64,000 nt of DNA from Hemicordylus capensis (GCF_027244095.1 NC_069659.1:349718750-349782749), one strand, 5' to 3'. Counted from the stretch's first letter, positions 35,430-46,229 are shown. Numbers and translations: made by a program. The notes: generated by a model not told the origin, from the sequence alone.

Positions 35430-36463
35430 TTAGATAATGGTGCTTAGGGAACAGGTTTTCGTAATCTGGGCAGGGCCTGCAAGTGTTTCATGTTGCAGGA
35501 GCATGCCCAAGCCTAATCCACTCTGCAGCTTTGCTAGCTGCAACTGTCACGTCCCCCTATGAGCAGGTGAGGAGCATAGGTTCAGCTATTAGGTGTTTGG
35601 TTACTCACCGCACAGGTGTTTTATAAAGATGATGATGATTATTAATAATACATTTATACCCCGCTCTTCCTCCAAGGAGGCCAGAGGGGTGTACTGCATG
35701 AGTTTCCCTTCACAACAACCCTGTGAGGTAGGTTAGGCTAAGAGAGAAATGAGTGGCCCAGAGTCACCCAGCAACGCTCACGGCTGAATGGGGAGTTTGT
35801 ACTCTGGCCTCCCCATTCCTAGTCCAGCACTCCAGCCTAATCCACCGTGCAGCTTTGCTAAAACTGCATCTGTCACGTCCCCCTATCAGCAGGTGAGGAG
35901 CTCTCATTGCGTGGGGTTGCAGCAGAGGCACTGCTGTTTGCACGCACAGGTAGGTCTTCGGTTCCAGTCCTGGAATCCAGTCCCGATTGCACTGCCCCCA
36001 ACATATTCCTTGGGCACAGGTTCTGCTATTAAAGGTGTGGTTCCGCCAACCCCACACAGATTTCAACCAGCCGGGCTTTCCTGGTGCCTCTGCATCTCTG
36101 GTGCATGAGGCCGTCAGGCTTCCCTCTCCCTGTCAGATGGCACCAACCAGGTGGGCTCTTCTGATGGGTCTGCATCTCTGATGCATTAGGCTGTCCTGAG
36201 TTCCAGTCCTCAACTTGGCTCCAATCAGTTCCCAGGCACCATCCTTCCACTCCTGGGCAGGGACCCAGCAGATCCCACTACCCCTGTCCCTGTCAGATTG
36301 TGCCACCAAATCTGGATCTTAAAAGCGTCCTCATCTTGGATGCACAAGGCTGTCGGTTTTCCCTGTCGCTGTCAGTTTGTCCCAACCATGCATGCTTTTC
36401 TGATGGGTACCATTTTCCGATGCCCTAGCCTATCAATTTTTCCTGTCCCTGTCAGTTGCATTG
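35430..36463. repeat. Long inverted arm, left
   Basis: Inverted copy of 40,075-41,108. Includes a minus-strand SINE (about 35,640-35,845; AACCCTGTGAGGTAGGTTAG) that is present in both arms. The arm is cut at its inner side by the Tc1 element. Confidence 0.9.
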
Positions 36464-37903
36464 TAGTGAGGGAAATAAGTATTCGATCCCTTCACAAAAG
36501 ATGTCTTAGTACTTGGTGGCAAAACCCTTGTTGGCAATCACAGAGGTCAGACGTTTCTTGTAGTTGGCCACCAGGTTTGCACACAACCCAGGAGGGATGT
36601 TGTCCCACTCCTCTTTGCAGATCCTCTCCAAGTCAGAAAGGTTTTGAGGCTGATGTTTGGCAACCCGAACCTTCAGCTCCCTCCACAGATTTTCTATGGG
36701 ATTAAGGTCTGGAGACTGGCTGTGCCACTCTAGGACCTTCATGTGCTTTTTCTTGAGCCACTCCTCCTGAGCCACTCCTTGGCTGTGTGTTTTGGGTAAT
36801 TGTCATGCTGGAATACCTATCCACGACCCATTCTCAATGCCCTGGCTGAGGGAAGGAGGTGCTCACCCAAGATCTGACGGTACATGGTCCCGTCCATCGT
36901 CCCTTCGATGCAGTGAAGGTGTCCTGTCCCCTTAGCAGAAAAACACCCCCAAAGCATAATGTGTCCACCTCCATGTTTGACGGTGGGGATGGTGTTCTTG
37001 GGCTCATAGGCAGCATTCCTCCTCCTCCACACACGGCAAGTTGAGTTGATGCCAAAGAGCTCGATTTTGGTCTAATCTGACCACAACACTTCCGCCCAGT
37101 TCTCCTCTGGATCATTCAGATGTGCATTGGCAAACTGCAGACGGGCCTTATACATGTGCTGCCTTGAGCAGGGGGACCTTGCGGGCACTGCAAGATTTCA
37201 GTCCTTCACGGCGTAGTGTGTTACCAATTGTTTTCTTGGTGACTATGGTTCCAGCTGCCCTGAGATCATTGACAAGTTCCCCCCGTGTAGTTCTGGGCTG
37301 CTTTGTCACCGTTCTCATGATCATTGCAACTCCACGAGGTGAGATCTTGCATGGAGCCCCAGACCGAGGGAGATTGACAGTTATTTTGTGTTTCTTCCAT
37401 TTGTGAGTTATCGTGCCAACTGTAGTCACCTTCTCACCAAGCTGCTTGGCAATAGTCTTGTAGCCCAGTCCAGCCTTGTGCAGGTCTACAACCTTGTCCC
37501 TGACATCCTTCAACAGCTCTTTGGTCTTGGGCATGGTGGTGAGTTTGGAAGCTGAGTGATTGCTTGCTTTTATGGACAGGTGTCTTTTATACAGGTACTG
37601 TAACAAGCTGGGATTAGGAGCACTTCCTTTCAGAGGGTGTTCCTCATCTCAGCTCATTACCTGAAAAGACACCTGGGAGCCTGAAATCTTGCTGGTTGAT
37701 AGGGGATCGAATACTTATTTCCTTCACTACAATGCAAATCCATCGCTGACTTTTGGGCACTGGGCTTTTGAGGGTTTGTTTGTTGTTATTCTGTCTCTCA
37801 CAGCTACAATAAACCTACCATTCCAATTATAGCGTGGTCATTTCTGTGTCAGAGGGCAAACGGACAAAATCAGCAGGGGATCAAATACTTATTTCCCTCA
37901 CTG
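36464..37903 (-). mobile_element. Tc1/mariner transposon, full length but dead
   Basis: Ends AGTGAGGGAAATAAGTATTCG and the inverse CAAATACTTATTTCCCTCAC are the terminal repeats of a well-known fish/amphibian Tc1 family. TA follows at 37,904-37,905; the left TA is altered. It sits inside the inner side of the palindromic element's left arm and is therefore younger than that element. Confidence 0.92.
36506..37534 (-). pseudogene. Tc1 transposase pseudogene
   Basis: Starts [20 protein letters not shown] with paired-type helix-turn-helix ([29 protein letters not shown]), then the catalytic domain ([37 protein letters not shown]) and the end [13 protein letters not shown]. Two stop codons (after WSD near 37,075, and after MGRG near 36,815) and a short tandem duplication near 36,755-36,780 (GGAGTGGCTC twice) that shifts the frame make it a pseudogene. 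Confidence 0.9.
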
Positions 37904-38132
37904 TATACTGTCCCCCTCTGAGAACATCTTCTCCAAGCTTGTCTGTTCATGATCCACACTTGAAGTGTCATGCTTGCATGTGTGCAGTGGACTAGAAGTG
38001 CATGTAAGCCTGTCCCCTCTACTAGGTACCTTCTTAGTTTGAAGCTGAAGCAATACCACACCCTACGCTGTAAATACGCAACACAGCAGCATTGGGGCAC
38101 ACAACAAATATGTGATCTCTTCTGTGTTGCAG

Positions 38133-38315
38133 GTGGAATGTCCATCGTGCAAGCGCTACACACACAGCAGATGTGTACCTGCTGGAGTGTCAGTCAATTT
38201 GAAAGAAAAGAAGGCTGAGTGTGGCACATGCCAGTGGCCCAGCAAATCTGCTAGCAGTTCCTGCAACGCCGATGTCTTGTCTCTGTGCTCTCCCTACCCA
38301 GTGCAGTGCAGATGA
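38133..38315 (+). CDS. Terminal exon with PHD-like zinc finger (transposon-borne)
   Basis: A pyrimidine-rich acceptor (TCTCTTCTGTGTTGCAG) precedes an open exon starting VECPSCKRYTHSRCVPAG, with AECGTCQW and a stop at 38,313-38,315; AATAAA lies at 38,325-38,330. The spacing C-x2-C-x4-H-x2-C-x15-C-x2-C is that of the second half of a PHD/treble-clef zinc finger. It looks like the 3' exon of a gene carried by the palindromic element, whose upstream exons are missing here. Expression is unknown. Confidence 0.5.
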   Translation: MECPSCKRYTHSRCVPAGVSVNLKEKKAECGTCQWPSKSASSSCNADVLSLCSPYPVQCR

Positions 38316-38351
38316 CAATGAAGAATAAAGAGCTAAGGGATTATTAAAAAA

Positions 38352-38352
38352 C

Positions 38353-38384
<32 letters not shown>

Positions 38385-38385
38385 C
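38352..38385. repeat. (GT)n(GA)n microsatellite
   Basis: GTGTGT run followed by GAGAGA run, just after the zinc-finger exon. Confidence 0.9.
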
Positions 38386-38548
38386 CCAAATCAGCAATTT
38401 ATTGATGTCAACAGAAATGGGCAGCTGTGTGGTCACATGACCAGCTCCTACATAACGCAAAATGATGTCAAAACGGCAAGCAAAATACTAAGCCTTAGCA
38501 ACCACTCAAAATTAAGAAGTTCAAAATGTTCGATGGATTGTTATAGTG

Positions 38549-39593
38549 TAGTGCAATCCGACAGGGAGAGGGGGAAGTGATGGCCTTGTGCATCAGAGAT
38601 GCGGAGTGATCAGAAAAGCCTTCCTGGGTGGTGCCATTTGATTGGGATAGGGAAAAGTGATGGCCTCGTGCATCGGCGCAGCAGAGCCATCAGAAAAGCA
38701 TGGCCGGCTAAAATCTGTGTGGGTCTGGTGGAATATGAGAGGGTGCTGAGCACTGAGAGTCCCTCAGAAAAGAGCACCCATCTGAGTTGAGAAGGGAGGT
38801 GGGGAGTGTGAATTGCTGGATCCCAGACCAGAAGTGGAAGCACAGTCGCTGCAAACTAATGGGATCCCAGTGCAGGACCGGAACTCAGGACCTGTGCGCG
38901 CAAAACAGCAGTACCTCTGATGCAGCTTCACACAATGGGAGCTCCTATCCTGGAGATAGGTGGACAGGACAGATGTATTTAGCAAAGGTGCACAGTGCAT
39001 TAGGCTGTGGCATGTTCCCGCAGCACGAAATATTTTCTGCCCCTGACATTCCAGGTTAATCAACACCTGTGCGGAGAGTAACCACACATCTAATAGCTGA
39101 ACCTGAGTCCACAAAATATGTTGGTGGGCTGGTAGTGCAATCTGACAGGGAGAAGGGAAAGCCATGGTCTGGTGCATCAGAGCTACGGAGCCATCAAAAA
39201 AGCCCGGCTGGCTGAAATCTGTGTGGGTTTGGTGGAATATGAGAGGGTGCTGAGCCCTGAGAGTCCTTCAGAAAAGAGCACTCATCTGAGTTGAAAAGGG
39301 AGGCGGGGAGTGTGAAATTCTAGGTCCTGGCCCAGGAGTGAAAGCATAGTCCCTGCAAAGTAGTGGGAGCCCAGTGCAGGCCTGGAACTGGGGACCTGTG
39401 TGTGCAAACAGCAGGACTACTGCTGCAACCTGATGCAATGAGAGCTCCTCACCTGGAGATAGGGGGACATGACAGCGTGCTCCCACATCACGAAACGTTT
39501 TCTGCCCCTCCCTGTACAGGTTAATAAACACCTGCGCGGTGAGTAACCATACACCTAATAGCTGAACCTGTGTCCCAGAAATATATTGGTGAG
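38549..39593 (+). repeat. Two large direct repeats inside the palindromic element
   Basis: Units begin TAGTGCAATCCGACAGGG at 38,549 and TAGTGCAATCTGACAGGG at 39,132, and the next start is at 39,594; unit lengths are about 583 and 461 bp. Both contain GAAATCTGTGTGGGT-type text, ACCTGTG, CAATG(A/G)GAGCTCCT and TAATAGCTGAACCTG, and both relate to the right arm, so the element has about three tandem subterminal units. Confidence 0.75.
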
Positions 39594-39689
39594 TAGTGCA
39601 ATCTGACAGGGAGAGGGGAAAGTGATGGCCTTGTGCATCTGAAAAGGAAACCCATCAGAAAGCCCTGCAGGGTTGGGGCATTCTGACAG

Positions 39690-40190
39690 CGACAGGGAAA
39701 ACTGATAGCCAAGTGCATCAGAAAATGGTACCCATCAGAAAAGCCTACACAGTTGGGACAAACTGGCAGGGACAGGGGAAACTGATAGGCTAGGGCATCG
39801 GAAAATGGTACCCATCAGAAAAGCATGCATGGTTGGAACAAACTAACAGCGACAGGAAAAACTGATAGGCTAGGGCATCGGAAAATGGTACCCATCAGAA
39901 AAGCATGCATGGTTGGGACAAACTGACAGCGACAGGGGAAACTGATAGGCTAGGGCATCAGAAAATGGTACCCATCAGAAAAGCATGCATGGTTGGGACA
40001 AACTGACAGCGACAGGGAAAACTGATAGGCTAGGGCATCAGAAAATGGTACCCATCAGAAAAGCATGCATGGTTGGGACAAACTGACAGCGACAGGGAAA
40101 ACTGATAGGCTAGGGCATCAGAAAATGGTACCCATCAGAAAAGCATGCACGGTTGGGACAAACTGACAGCGACAGGGAAAACCGACAGCC
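39690..40190 (+). repeat. 80-bp tandem array
   Basis: About six copies of a unit with ACTGATAGGCTAGGGCATC and TGGTACCCATCAGAAAAGC; starts at 39,781, 39,861, 39,941, 40,021 and 40,101 show an exact 80-bp period. The left arm has only about one and a half units. Confidence 0.92.
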
Positions 40191-41108
40191 TTGTGCATCC
40201 AAGATGAGGACGCTTTTAAGATCCAGATTTGGTGGCACAATCTGACAGGGACAGGGGTAGTGGGATCTGCTGGGTCCCCGCCCAGGAGTGGAAGGATGGT
40301 GCCTGGGAACTGATTGGAGCCAAGTTGAGGACTGGAACTCAGGACAGCCTAATGCATCAGAGATGCAGACCCATCAGAAGAGCCCACCTGGTTGGTGCCA
40401 TCTGACAGGGAGAGGGAAGCCTGACGGCCTCATGCACCAGAGATGCAGAGGCACCAGGAAAGCCCGGCTGGTTGAAATCTGTGTGGGGTTGGCGGAACCA
40501 CACCTTTAATAGCAGAACCTGTGCCCAAGGAATATGTTGGGGGCAGTGCAATCGGGACTGGATTCCAGGACTGGAACCGAAGACCTACCTGTGCGTGCAA
40601 ACAGCAGTGCCTCTGCTGCAACCCCACGCAATGAGAGCTCCTCACCTGCTGATAGGGGGACGTGACAGATGCAGTTTTAGCAAAGCTGCACGGTGGATTA
40701 GGCTGGAGTGCTGGACTAGGAATGGGGAGGCCAGAGTACAAACTCCCCATTCAGCCGTGAGCGTTGCTGGGTGACTCTGGGCCACTCATTTCTCTCTTAG
40801 CCTAACCTACCTCACAGGGTTGTTGTGAAGGGAAACTCATGCAGTACACCCCTCTGGCCTCCTTGGAGGAAGAGCGGGGTATAAATGTATTATTAATAAT
40901 CATCATCATCTTTATAAAACACCTGTGCGGTGAGTAACCAAACACCTAATAGCTGAACCTATGCTCCTCACCTGCTCATAGGGGGACGTGACAGTTGCAG
41001 CTAGCAAAGCTGCAGAGTGGATTAGGCTTGGGCATGCTCCTGCAACATGAAACACTTGCAGGCCCTGCCCAGATTACTAAACACCTGTTCCCAAAGCACC
41101 AATTTCTT
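40075..41108. repeat. Long inverted arm, right
   Basis: Inverted copy of the left arm, including the same SINE in plus orientation (about 40,693-40,898; GTGCTGGACTAGGAATGGGG head, CTACCTCACAGGGTTGTTGT body, GAGCGGGGTATAAATG tail). A further, more decayed minus-strand copy of that SINE is at 41,130-41,275. Confidence 0.9.
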
Positions 41109-41792
41109 TTTAATGTTTTAAAGATAATTTTTTTTATTTATTTCATTTTATATTGCGCTCTTCTTCAAAGGAGGCCAGAGTGGTGTACTACATACTTGAG
41201 CTTCTCCTCACAACAACCCTGTGAAGTAGGCTAGGCTGAGAGAGAAGTGACTGGCCCAGAGCCACAGCACACAATGACAGCTCCTCACCTGCTCATAAGG
41301 GTACATTACAGATGCAGTTAATTGTGGAGTACACAAGTCTCTTTACTAATTCTAAAGTTAACAAGGGTAAGAGCTTCTGACAGGTGTTGGAGAGACTGAG
41401 CATGCTCTCTTTTTGCCAGCATTCAAGATGTCAGTCGTTGATAGATTGACCTTCAGGGTAAGGGCACTGGCTTCAACTGGAGAGACTGAGCATGCTCCCT
41501 TCTTGCTCGCTTCTTCCTGCTCTCTTGCCAGCTCTTTAGGCCTTTCACAGAAATTAACATTCATCCTTGGGATGCATTATTGTAGTCATTCTTCTTTATG
41601 TTTCAGAGTAATTTTGTTACATAATTGCACATCCAATCACATGTGATTTTTTTTTGCAGAATCTGGATTGCATCTCTTTGATATTTTAATCAGAAATGAA
41701 AATCTGATAGGGGTTTTGGGCAGAAAACAAAAAGGAGCTTCATTTAACCATACTGAGCATGCTCCAATGCTTTGGAGCATGCTCAGATGCAT

Positions 41793-41834
41793 AGTGTAAC
41801 ACTCCTCGATGCGTATGAAAAAACTGTGCTACAC
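41793..41834 (-). repeat. Terminal inverted repeat, right
   Basis: Inverse of the left end; reads CACTCCTCGATGCGTATG on the plus strand and closes with CTGTGCTACAC. Confidence 0.88.
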
Positions 41835-41933
41835 CGGGAGCGGCTGCTGCTTGCGACTAGGAAGACGACTCACCCGCGTGGCAGCCGGCTGGCAGTGGCG
41901 GAGAGAGCAGCCAGTGCCGTGAACCCCGTGGGC

Positions 41934-41990
41934 AGAGGCGTAACTAGGGAAAATAGCGCCTAGGGCAAGCACTGAAATTGCACTCCTGTC
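41934..41990 (+). mobile_element. hAT element end fragment
   Basis: CAGAGGCGTAACTAGGGAAA and GGGCAAGCACTGAAATTGC match the end of the full copy at 49,046-50,166. Confidence 0.75.
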
Positions 41991-42059
41991 CAAACAGGAA
42001 TAATGGGACTTGTAGTCAACAATATCTGGAAATCCCTCTTAAAAGGAGCACTGTACCAT

Positions 42060-43135
42060 TATGTAACCGCAATGGGGTACCTATAGGGATCTGTTGTGTT
42101 TTCAAGAAAAGGGCTGTAAGTTAAAAAATTTAATTGAAGTACAAAATCTGGTTAGTAATTGGTTTCAGTACCATCAGTTAAATGAAGTTTTTAAGGATTA
42201 CAAACTTGGATTTGAGGATCAAATCTCGAGATTTGAGAAGGAGCTATGTGAAAATGATGAAAAATTAGTGTCTAAGATGTATAGGCTGTTGCTTTTGGAA
42301 GAGACAAGAGATGAAGTGGTTAGAATGACTATGATAAAATGGGCTCAAGACGTGGGTCATAATATAGATATGGCAGCTTGGGAAAAATTATGGAAAACTG
42401 ATTTAAAGTTCACTGCATGTTACACTTTAAAAGGAAATTATTATAAGATGATGTATAGGTGGTATTTGATGCCTAGAAATTGGCGATAATGTATAAAAAT
42501 GTTTCAAACAAATGTTGGAAATGTGGACATTGTGAAGGAACATTTTTCCATATGTGGTGGTTTTGTAGGAAGGCAAAGGCCTTTTGGGACATGATATATA
42601 ATGAATTTAAAAAAAATTAAATGACATTTCCTAAGAGCCCAGAATCCTTCCTGTTGGGAATAACGCAAGGAGAGTTTTCCACAAGCAATTTAACATTCTT
42701 CATGTATGCAACCACGGCGGCCAGAATAGTATATGCACAGAAATGGAAGGACAATGAACTGCCCACAAAAGAAGATTGGCTGATAAGAATTTTGGAATAT
42801 GTGGTGATGGCAAAACTTACAGTACTGATAAGAGATCAAAATTTGGAAGGTTTTAAAGAAGATTAGAAATCATTCTTACTGTACCTAAAGAACTATTTTC
42901 CTAATATTGATTTTTCAACAGGGTTTGAAATTTAGTAATATTAGCAGGTTGAGTAGACTAAAATCGAGTTTGGTAAGATATAGGTTATATGTTTTGAATT
43001 ATTATAGCAAGGGTTAATTGTATAGTTAGTGATTCACGCTGATTGGTGAGCTGGAAGTCAATTTTTGTTTAATTGGATGTAATGAGATGTTCAAGATATT
43101 GTTAAAAACAATAAAAATTTAATGGGGGAAAAAAA
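42060..43135 (+). mobile_element. 5'-truncated L1 LINE with target-site duplication
   Basis: Encodes the ORF2 C terminus: KMMYRWYLMPRNW and, in a second frame, CWKCGHCEGTFFHMWW, then IRILEYVVMAKLT to the stop at ~42,864. The change of frame at about 42,487 and a stop at ~42,618 show decay. 3' UTR and poly(A) end at 43,135. The duplication AAAAGGAGCACTGTACCAT (42,041-42,059) and AAAAGGAGCACAGTACCAT (43,136-43,154) matches 18/19. Confidence 0.92.
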
Positions 43136-43154
43136 AAAAGGAGCACAGTACCAT

Positions 43155-43739
43155 CTAGACATGGTTGTTGATCAAAACCTGAAAACATGAGCCTTCTCTG
43201 TAAAAGACTTAGAACAACAGTCAGGAGTTATGCGAGGATCCCAAGTGTCATTTTCTCTGTCTCATCTCATTCTTTTTAGAAAACATGACTTTGTCCTAGA
43301 GGATCACCTGCCCAAATAGCCACTAGCAAAAGAGGGGAAGAAGAAGGTGGTGGTGGTGGTGTCTATAAACCAGTGAATGATTCCTGCCAGCCTTTGTCTT
43401 ATTATGACTGTTGGCTCATGATGGGGTATATGTACATTCAACACACTAGTGTTTACTTTGACACCAAGAGGGAGGAGGATACATTAGTTTGCCACACTAG
43501 ACAGAGGAATTTGCAACAGGAGCAGACAGCCAAGTTCTGCCAGGGCCAACACCAGCCGCTGCCAGACCAAGAATATATTGTAATTTGCCCCTTCCTGTCA
43601 CAAGCAGTGTGCTGTTCTTTTATTATTGACTCTAACTCTCAGATATCCCAGTCATGGATGGAAAATTCAGGGTCAATTTACAAGAGACACATTTTCTACA
43701 TGGAAGTTTCTTCTGTGCAGGTGTTGTGCAGAAACCCAT
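43155..43739. other. Unassigned stretch
   Basis: No gene, RNA or repeat recognised; a short (GGT)n run lies near 43,350. Confidence 0.5.
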
Positions 43740-44360
43740 GTGTAGTGACCGCCAGGGGCATAGCAAGGTTGGAATGGGCCAAGATGAGATTTTAAAATTG
43801 GCCCCCAGCCCCTCAAAATCCAGGGCCTCCACACACCCCAGGCCCCCAAGGATTTACGTCTGATATTTCAAAATAAGTATGCTGTCTGGAAATACATTTC
43901 ACTGAATACACACACTTCACAGTATATAGTGATATACATTGAGTACTATATATTTGTGCTACTTTTAATGCCTAGAACACAGTGTAGCAACGCTAATTAT
44001 TAAAATGGCCCCCTCGCTGCAGATTAGCAAAGGAGACTTTTAACCATGAGCCTATGTTTGTTTTTTCAGAATTCTGAACAAATTCAGTAAAGTTTGATTC
44101 CGGGAGGTTTTTTACACGAGGCTTTTAAAGCCCTTTAACACACATCTCCTCTGGAATGGAGGTGTTGCAGTCACATGTTGGCCAGATGCACCTTGAAGTC
44201 CCTGCAAGTTATTGGGGAGCAGTTCACACACAAGAAAAATAAAATAAAAGCATAACACATGCTTCACAGTTCTCACTCAGACCTTCTGGGTTGCAAAACA
44301 ACTTGAACATAAGTGCATTTATAAATGAATGAATGACAATAAATAAATAAAATAAAATAT
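43740..44360 (+). repeat. 620-bp dispersed repeat, copy 1
   Basis: Begins GTGTAGTGACCGCCAGGGGC and runs with few differences to the AATAAATAAAATAAAATATA end. Copy 2 is at 57,029-57,665 in the same orientation. CAGGGGCATAGCAAGG within its start looks like a hAT end. Open frames inside are short. Nothing else was recognised up to about 44,880. Confidence 0.8.
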
Positions 44361-44879
44361 ACTTTTGCAGAAGTTTTTGTAATTTTCTGCCATGAAACAA
44401 ACCACTTATAGGCCTTTTTAGATAGTTTTTGTTTTTAAAGCCAGCACATTTTTCAGTCTGTTTTAAATTAAATATTCAGAGACTTCTCAATCTCCCCCTC
44501 TGCATATCAAAGCTCTATGGCAAGCAGATCCCTATATATGGTGTGTGTGTGGGGGTGCAACCACAAAAAGGAATTCACAGCCTACCTGGCAAAAGCTGTG
44601 CTGGCTGGTCTGGGCAGAGGGTCTGCTGCAGAACTCTGCCTGCCTCCTCCTTCCTGGCTTGCTTGGCCTGCCGAGTTCAGGCTTCAGGGAGGCCTACTCG
44701 GAGGCCTCTCTGGAAGCCCTGCCCACCCACTGATCAGCTGAGAGGCGGGGAGAGAAACCTCTGCAGTTTGCAGGCTGCTCTCATCCTAGGCCTCGTTATC
44801 GATCCTAGGCCGGAGCTGGAGGCAAGTGGCTGAGGGGCCCTGGGGCTGGGCAGGTTGGCAGTGGGGTGGGGGTGGCAGG

Positions 44880-45186
44880 AACTGGCATGGTGCACCCTCC
44901 TCAGTGGCACCTAGGGCACGTGCCCTGCCTGCCCCCCCAGTTCCGCCTATGCATGTGGGCATTGCCGTCGCTGCTGCCTGCGCCTGCCTTGCTGCCTGTT
45001 GGTGTGCTCTGGCGTCTGGGAATTGCTCTCTTGTTGAGCCTGCATTGCCTTTCTCCCCGCCCGCCCCCCGGGCTGTCCTTAGGGCATGGCAAGCAGGGTG
45101 ACTGCCAGGGCCCCACTCTTTTAAACACCTTAGAATTAATTGGAAGGGGGCCCACACCCTGCCAAGGCTTTCTAAGGACAGCCCTG
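44880..45186. mobile_element. hAT end fragment and a small MITE
   Basis: 44,880-44,955 (GGGCACGTGCCCTGCCTGCC ... CGCCTATGCATG) resembles the right end of the 1.1-kb hAT family. 45,068-45,186 has inverted ends GGGCTGTCCTTAGGG and CTAAGGACAGCCCTG, a MITE of about 118 bp. Confidence 0.55.
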
Positions 45187-45530
45187 CCACGGTGGTCACC
45201 CCCCAACAGCCCGACTCCGTCACCTTTTCTTTTCTTTCTCCCCCCCTCCTATCCAGCCTGCCCCTCCCCTTTCCCTCTTGTCAAGCTGCCCCATCCCCAT
45301 CCCCTTTCCCTTTCTCCCCCCTCCTCAAGCCTCGCTTTCCTTCCTTCCTTTCTCCCTCCCTCTATTATCAAGCCTGCATCCCCCCTCTCTCTTGTCAAAC
45401 CTGCCCCATCCCCTTTCCCTCTTGCTTGCTTTCTCCTTCTCTCTCTCTCTCTCTCCTGCATCCTGGCCCTGTGCTTATACTGAGAGAGGGGATATAATGG
45501 AATCTAATGATCCATGCTAGGGATCATTAG
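45187..45530. repeat. Pyrimidine-rich low-complexity tract
   Basis: C/T-rich text with loosely repeated CTTTCTCCC, CCTGCCCC and CCCTTTCCCTCTTG units; gives long open frames that I do not believe are genes. Confidence 0.75.
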
Positions 45531-46229
45531 GAAGGGGACTGAAAATAAAACTGCTAATATTATAATGCTCTTATACAAATCTCTGGTGTGGCCTCACTTG
45601 GAGTACTGTGTGCAGTTCTGGTAACCATATCTTAACAAGGACATTATAGAACTGGAAAAGGTGCAGAAGATAACAACCAAGATGATCAGGAACCTGGAGC
45701 AGTTTCCCTTATGAGGCAAGGCTACAACACCTGGGGCTTTTTGGTTTAGAAAAAAGACGACTATGGGGAGACATGATAAAGCTGATTAGAATTATGCATG
45801 GAGTAGAGTAGAGAGGGTGGACAGAGAAACCTCTCTCCCTCTCTCACAACACTAGAACCTGGGGTAATCGCATGAAACTGTAGGCTGGAAATTTCAGGAC
45901 CAACAAATGGAAGTACTTGTTCACACAGCGTGTAAATTAATCTGCCATGGGAAGTGGAGATGGCCACTAATTTGGTTGGTTTTAAAAGGGGCTTAGACAA
46001 ATTGACGGAGGGCATGTTTATCAAAGGCTACTAGTCTGGTGTCTATAGGCCACCTCCTGCCTCAGAGGCTAGATGCCTCTAAATCTCAGTTGCAGGGGAG
46101 GCACTGCAAGTGAAAGGGCATGCCCTCATCTCTTGCCTGTGGACTTCTCAGAGGCATCTGGTGGGTTGCTGTGTGAAACAGGATGCTGTATTGGATGGGC
46201 CTTTGGCATGATCTAGCAGGGTGTTCTTA
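45531..46229 (+). repeat. CR1-type LINE 3' end
   Basis: Encodes remnants of the RT C terminus (LYKSLVWPHLEYCVQFW), then the usual 3' UTR with AACAAATGGAAGTACTTGTT, GGCATCTGGTGGGTTGC and TGAAACAGGATGCTG. Several stops; old. Confidence 0.8.

Larger units (their letters stand above)
34719..41834. mobile_element. 7.1-kb DNA transposon-like element with long inverted arms, superfamily unassigned
   Basis: Both ends carry a 42-bp terminal inverted repeat (34,719-34,760 and 41,793-41,834; start GTGTAGCACAGTTTT, 39/42 identical). Inner arms of about 1 kb (about 35,430-36,465 and 40,073-41,108) are inverted copies with no net indel at the points compared (paired positions add to 76,538). The core right of the nested Tc1 has a terminal-type exon for a zinc finger (38,133-38,315), two large direct repeats (38,549-39,593) and an 80-bp tandem array (39,690-40,190). 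No target-site duplication was found, and no transposase core is present, so this copy is non-autonomous or internally deleted. Confidence 0.75.

Noticed and set aside
35764-36066. 100-residue open frame found identically at 40,472-40,774
   Set aside because: The identity follows from the inverted arms; the stretch overlaps a SINE and shows no protein features.
39690-40190. Regular repeats that might suggest a CRISPR array
   Set aside because: Units are 80 bp, contiguous and without unique spacers, in a vertebrate transposon; it is a plain tandem array.
44866-45483. 205-residue open frame, proline/leucine-rich
   Set aside because: Lies across a hAT fragment, a MITE and a pyrimidine-rich tract; base-composition artefact.
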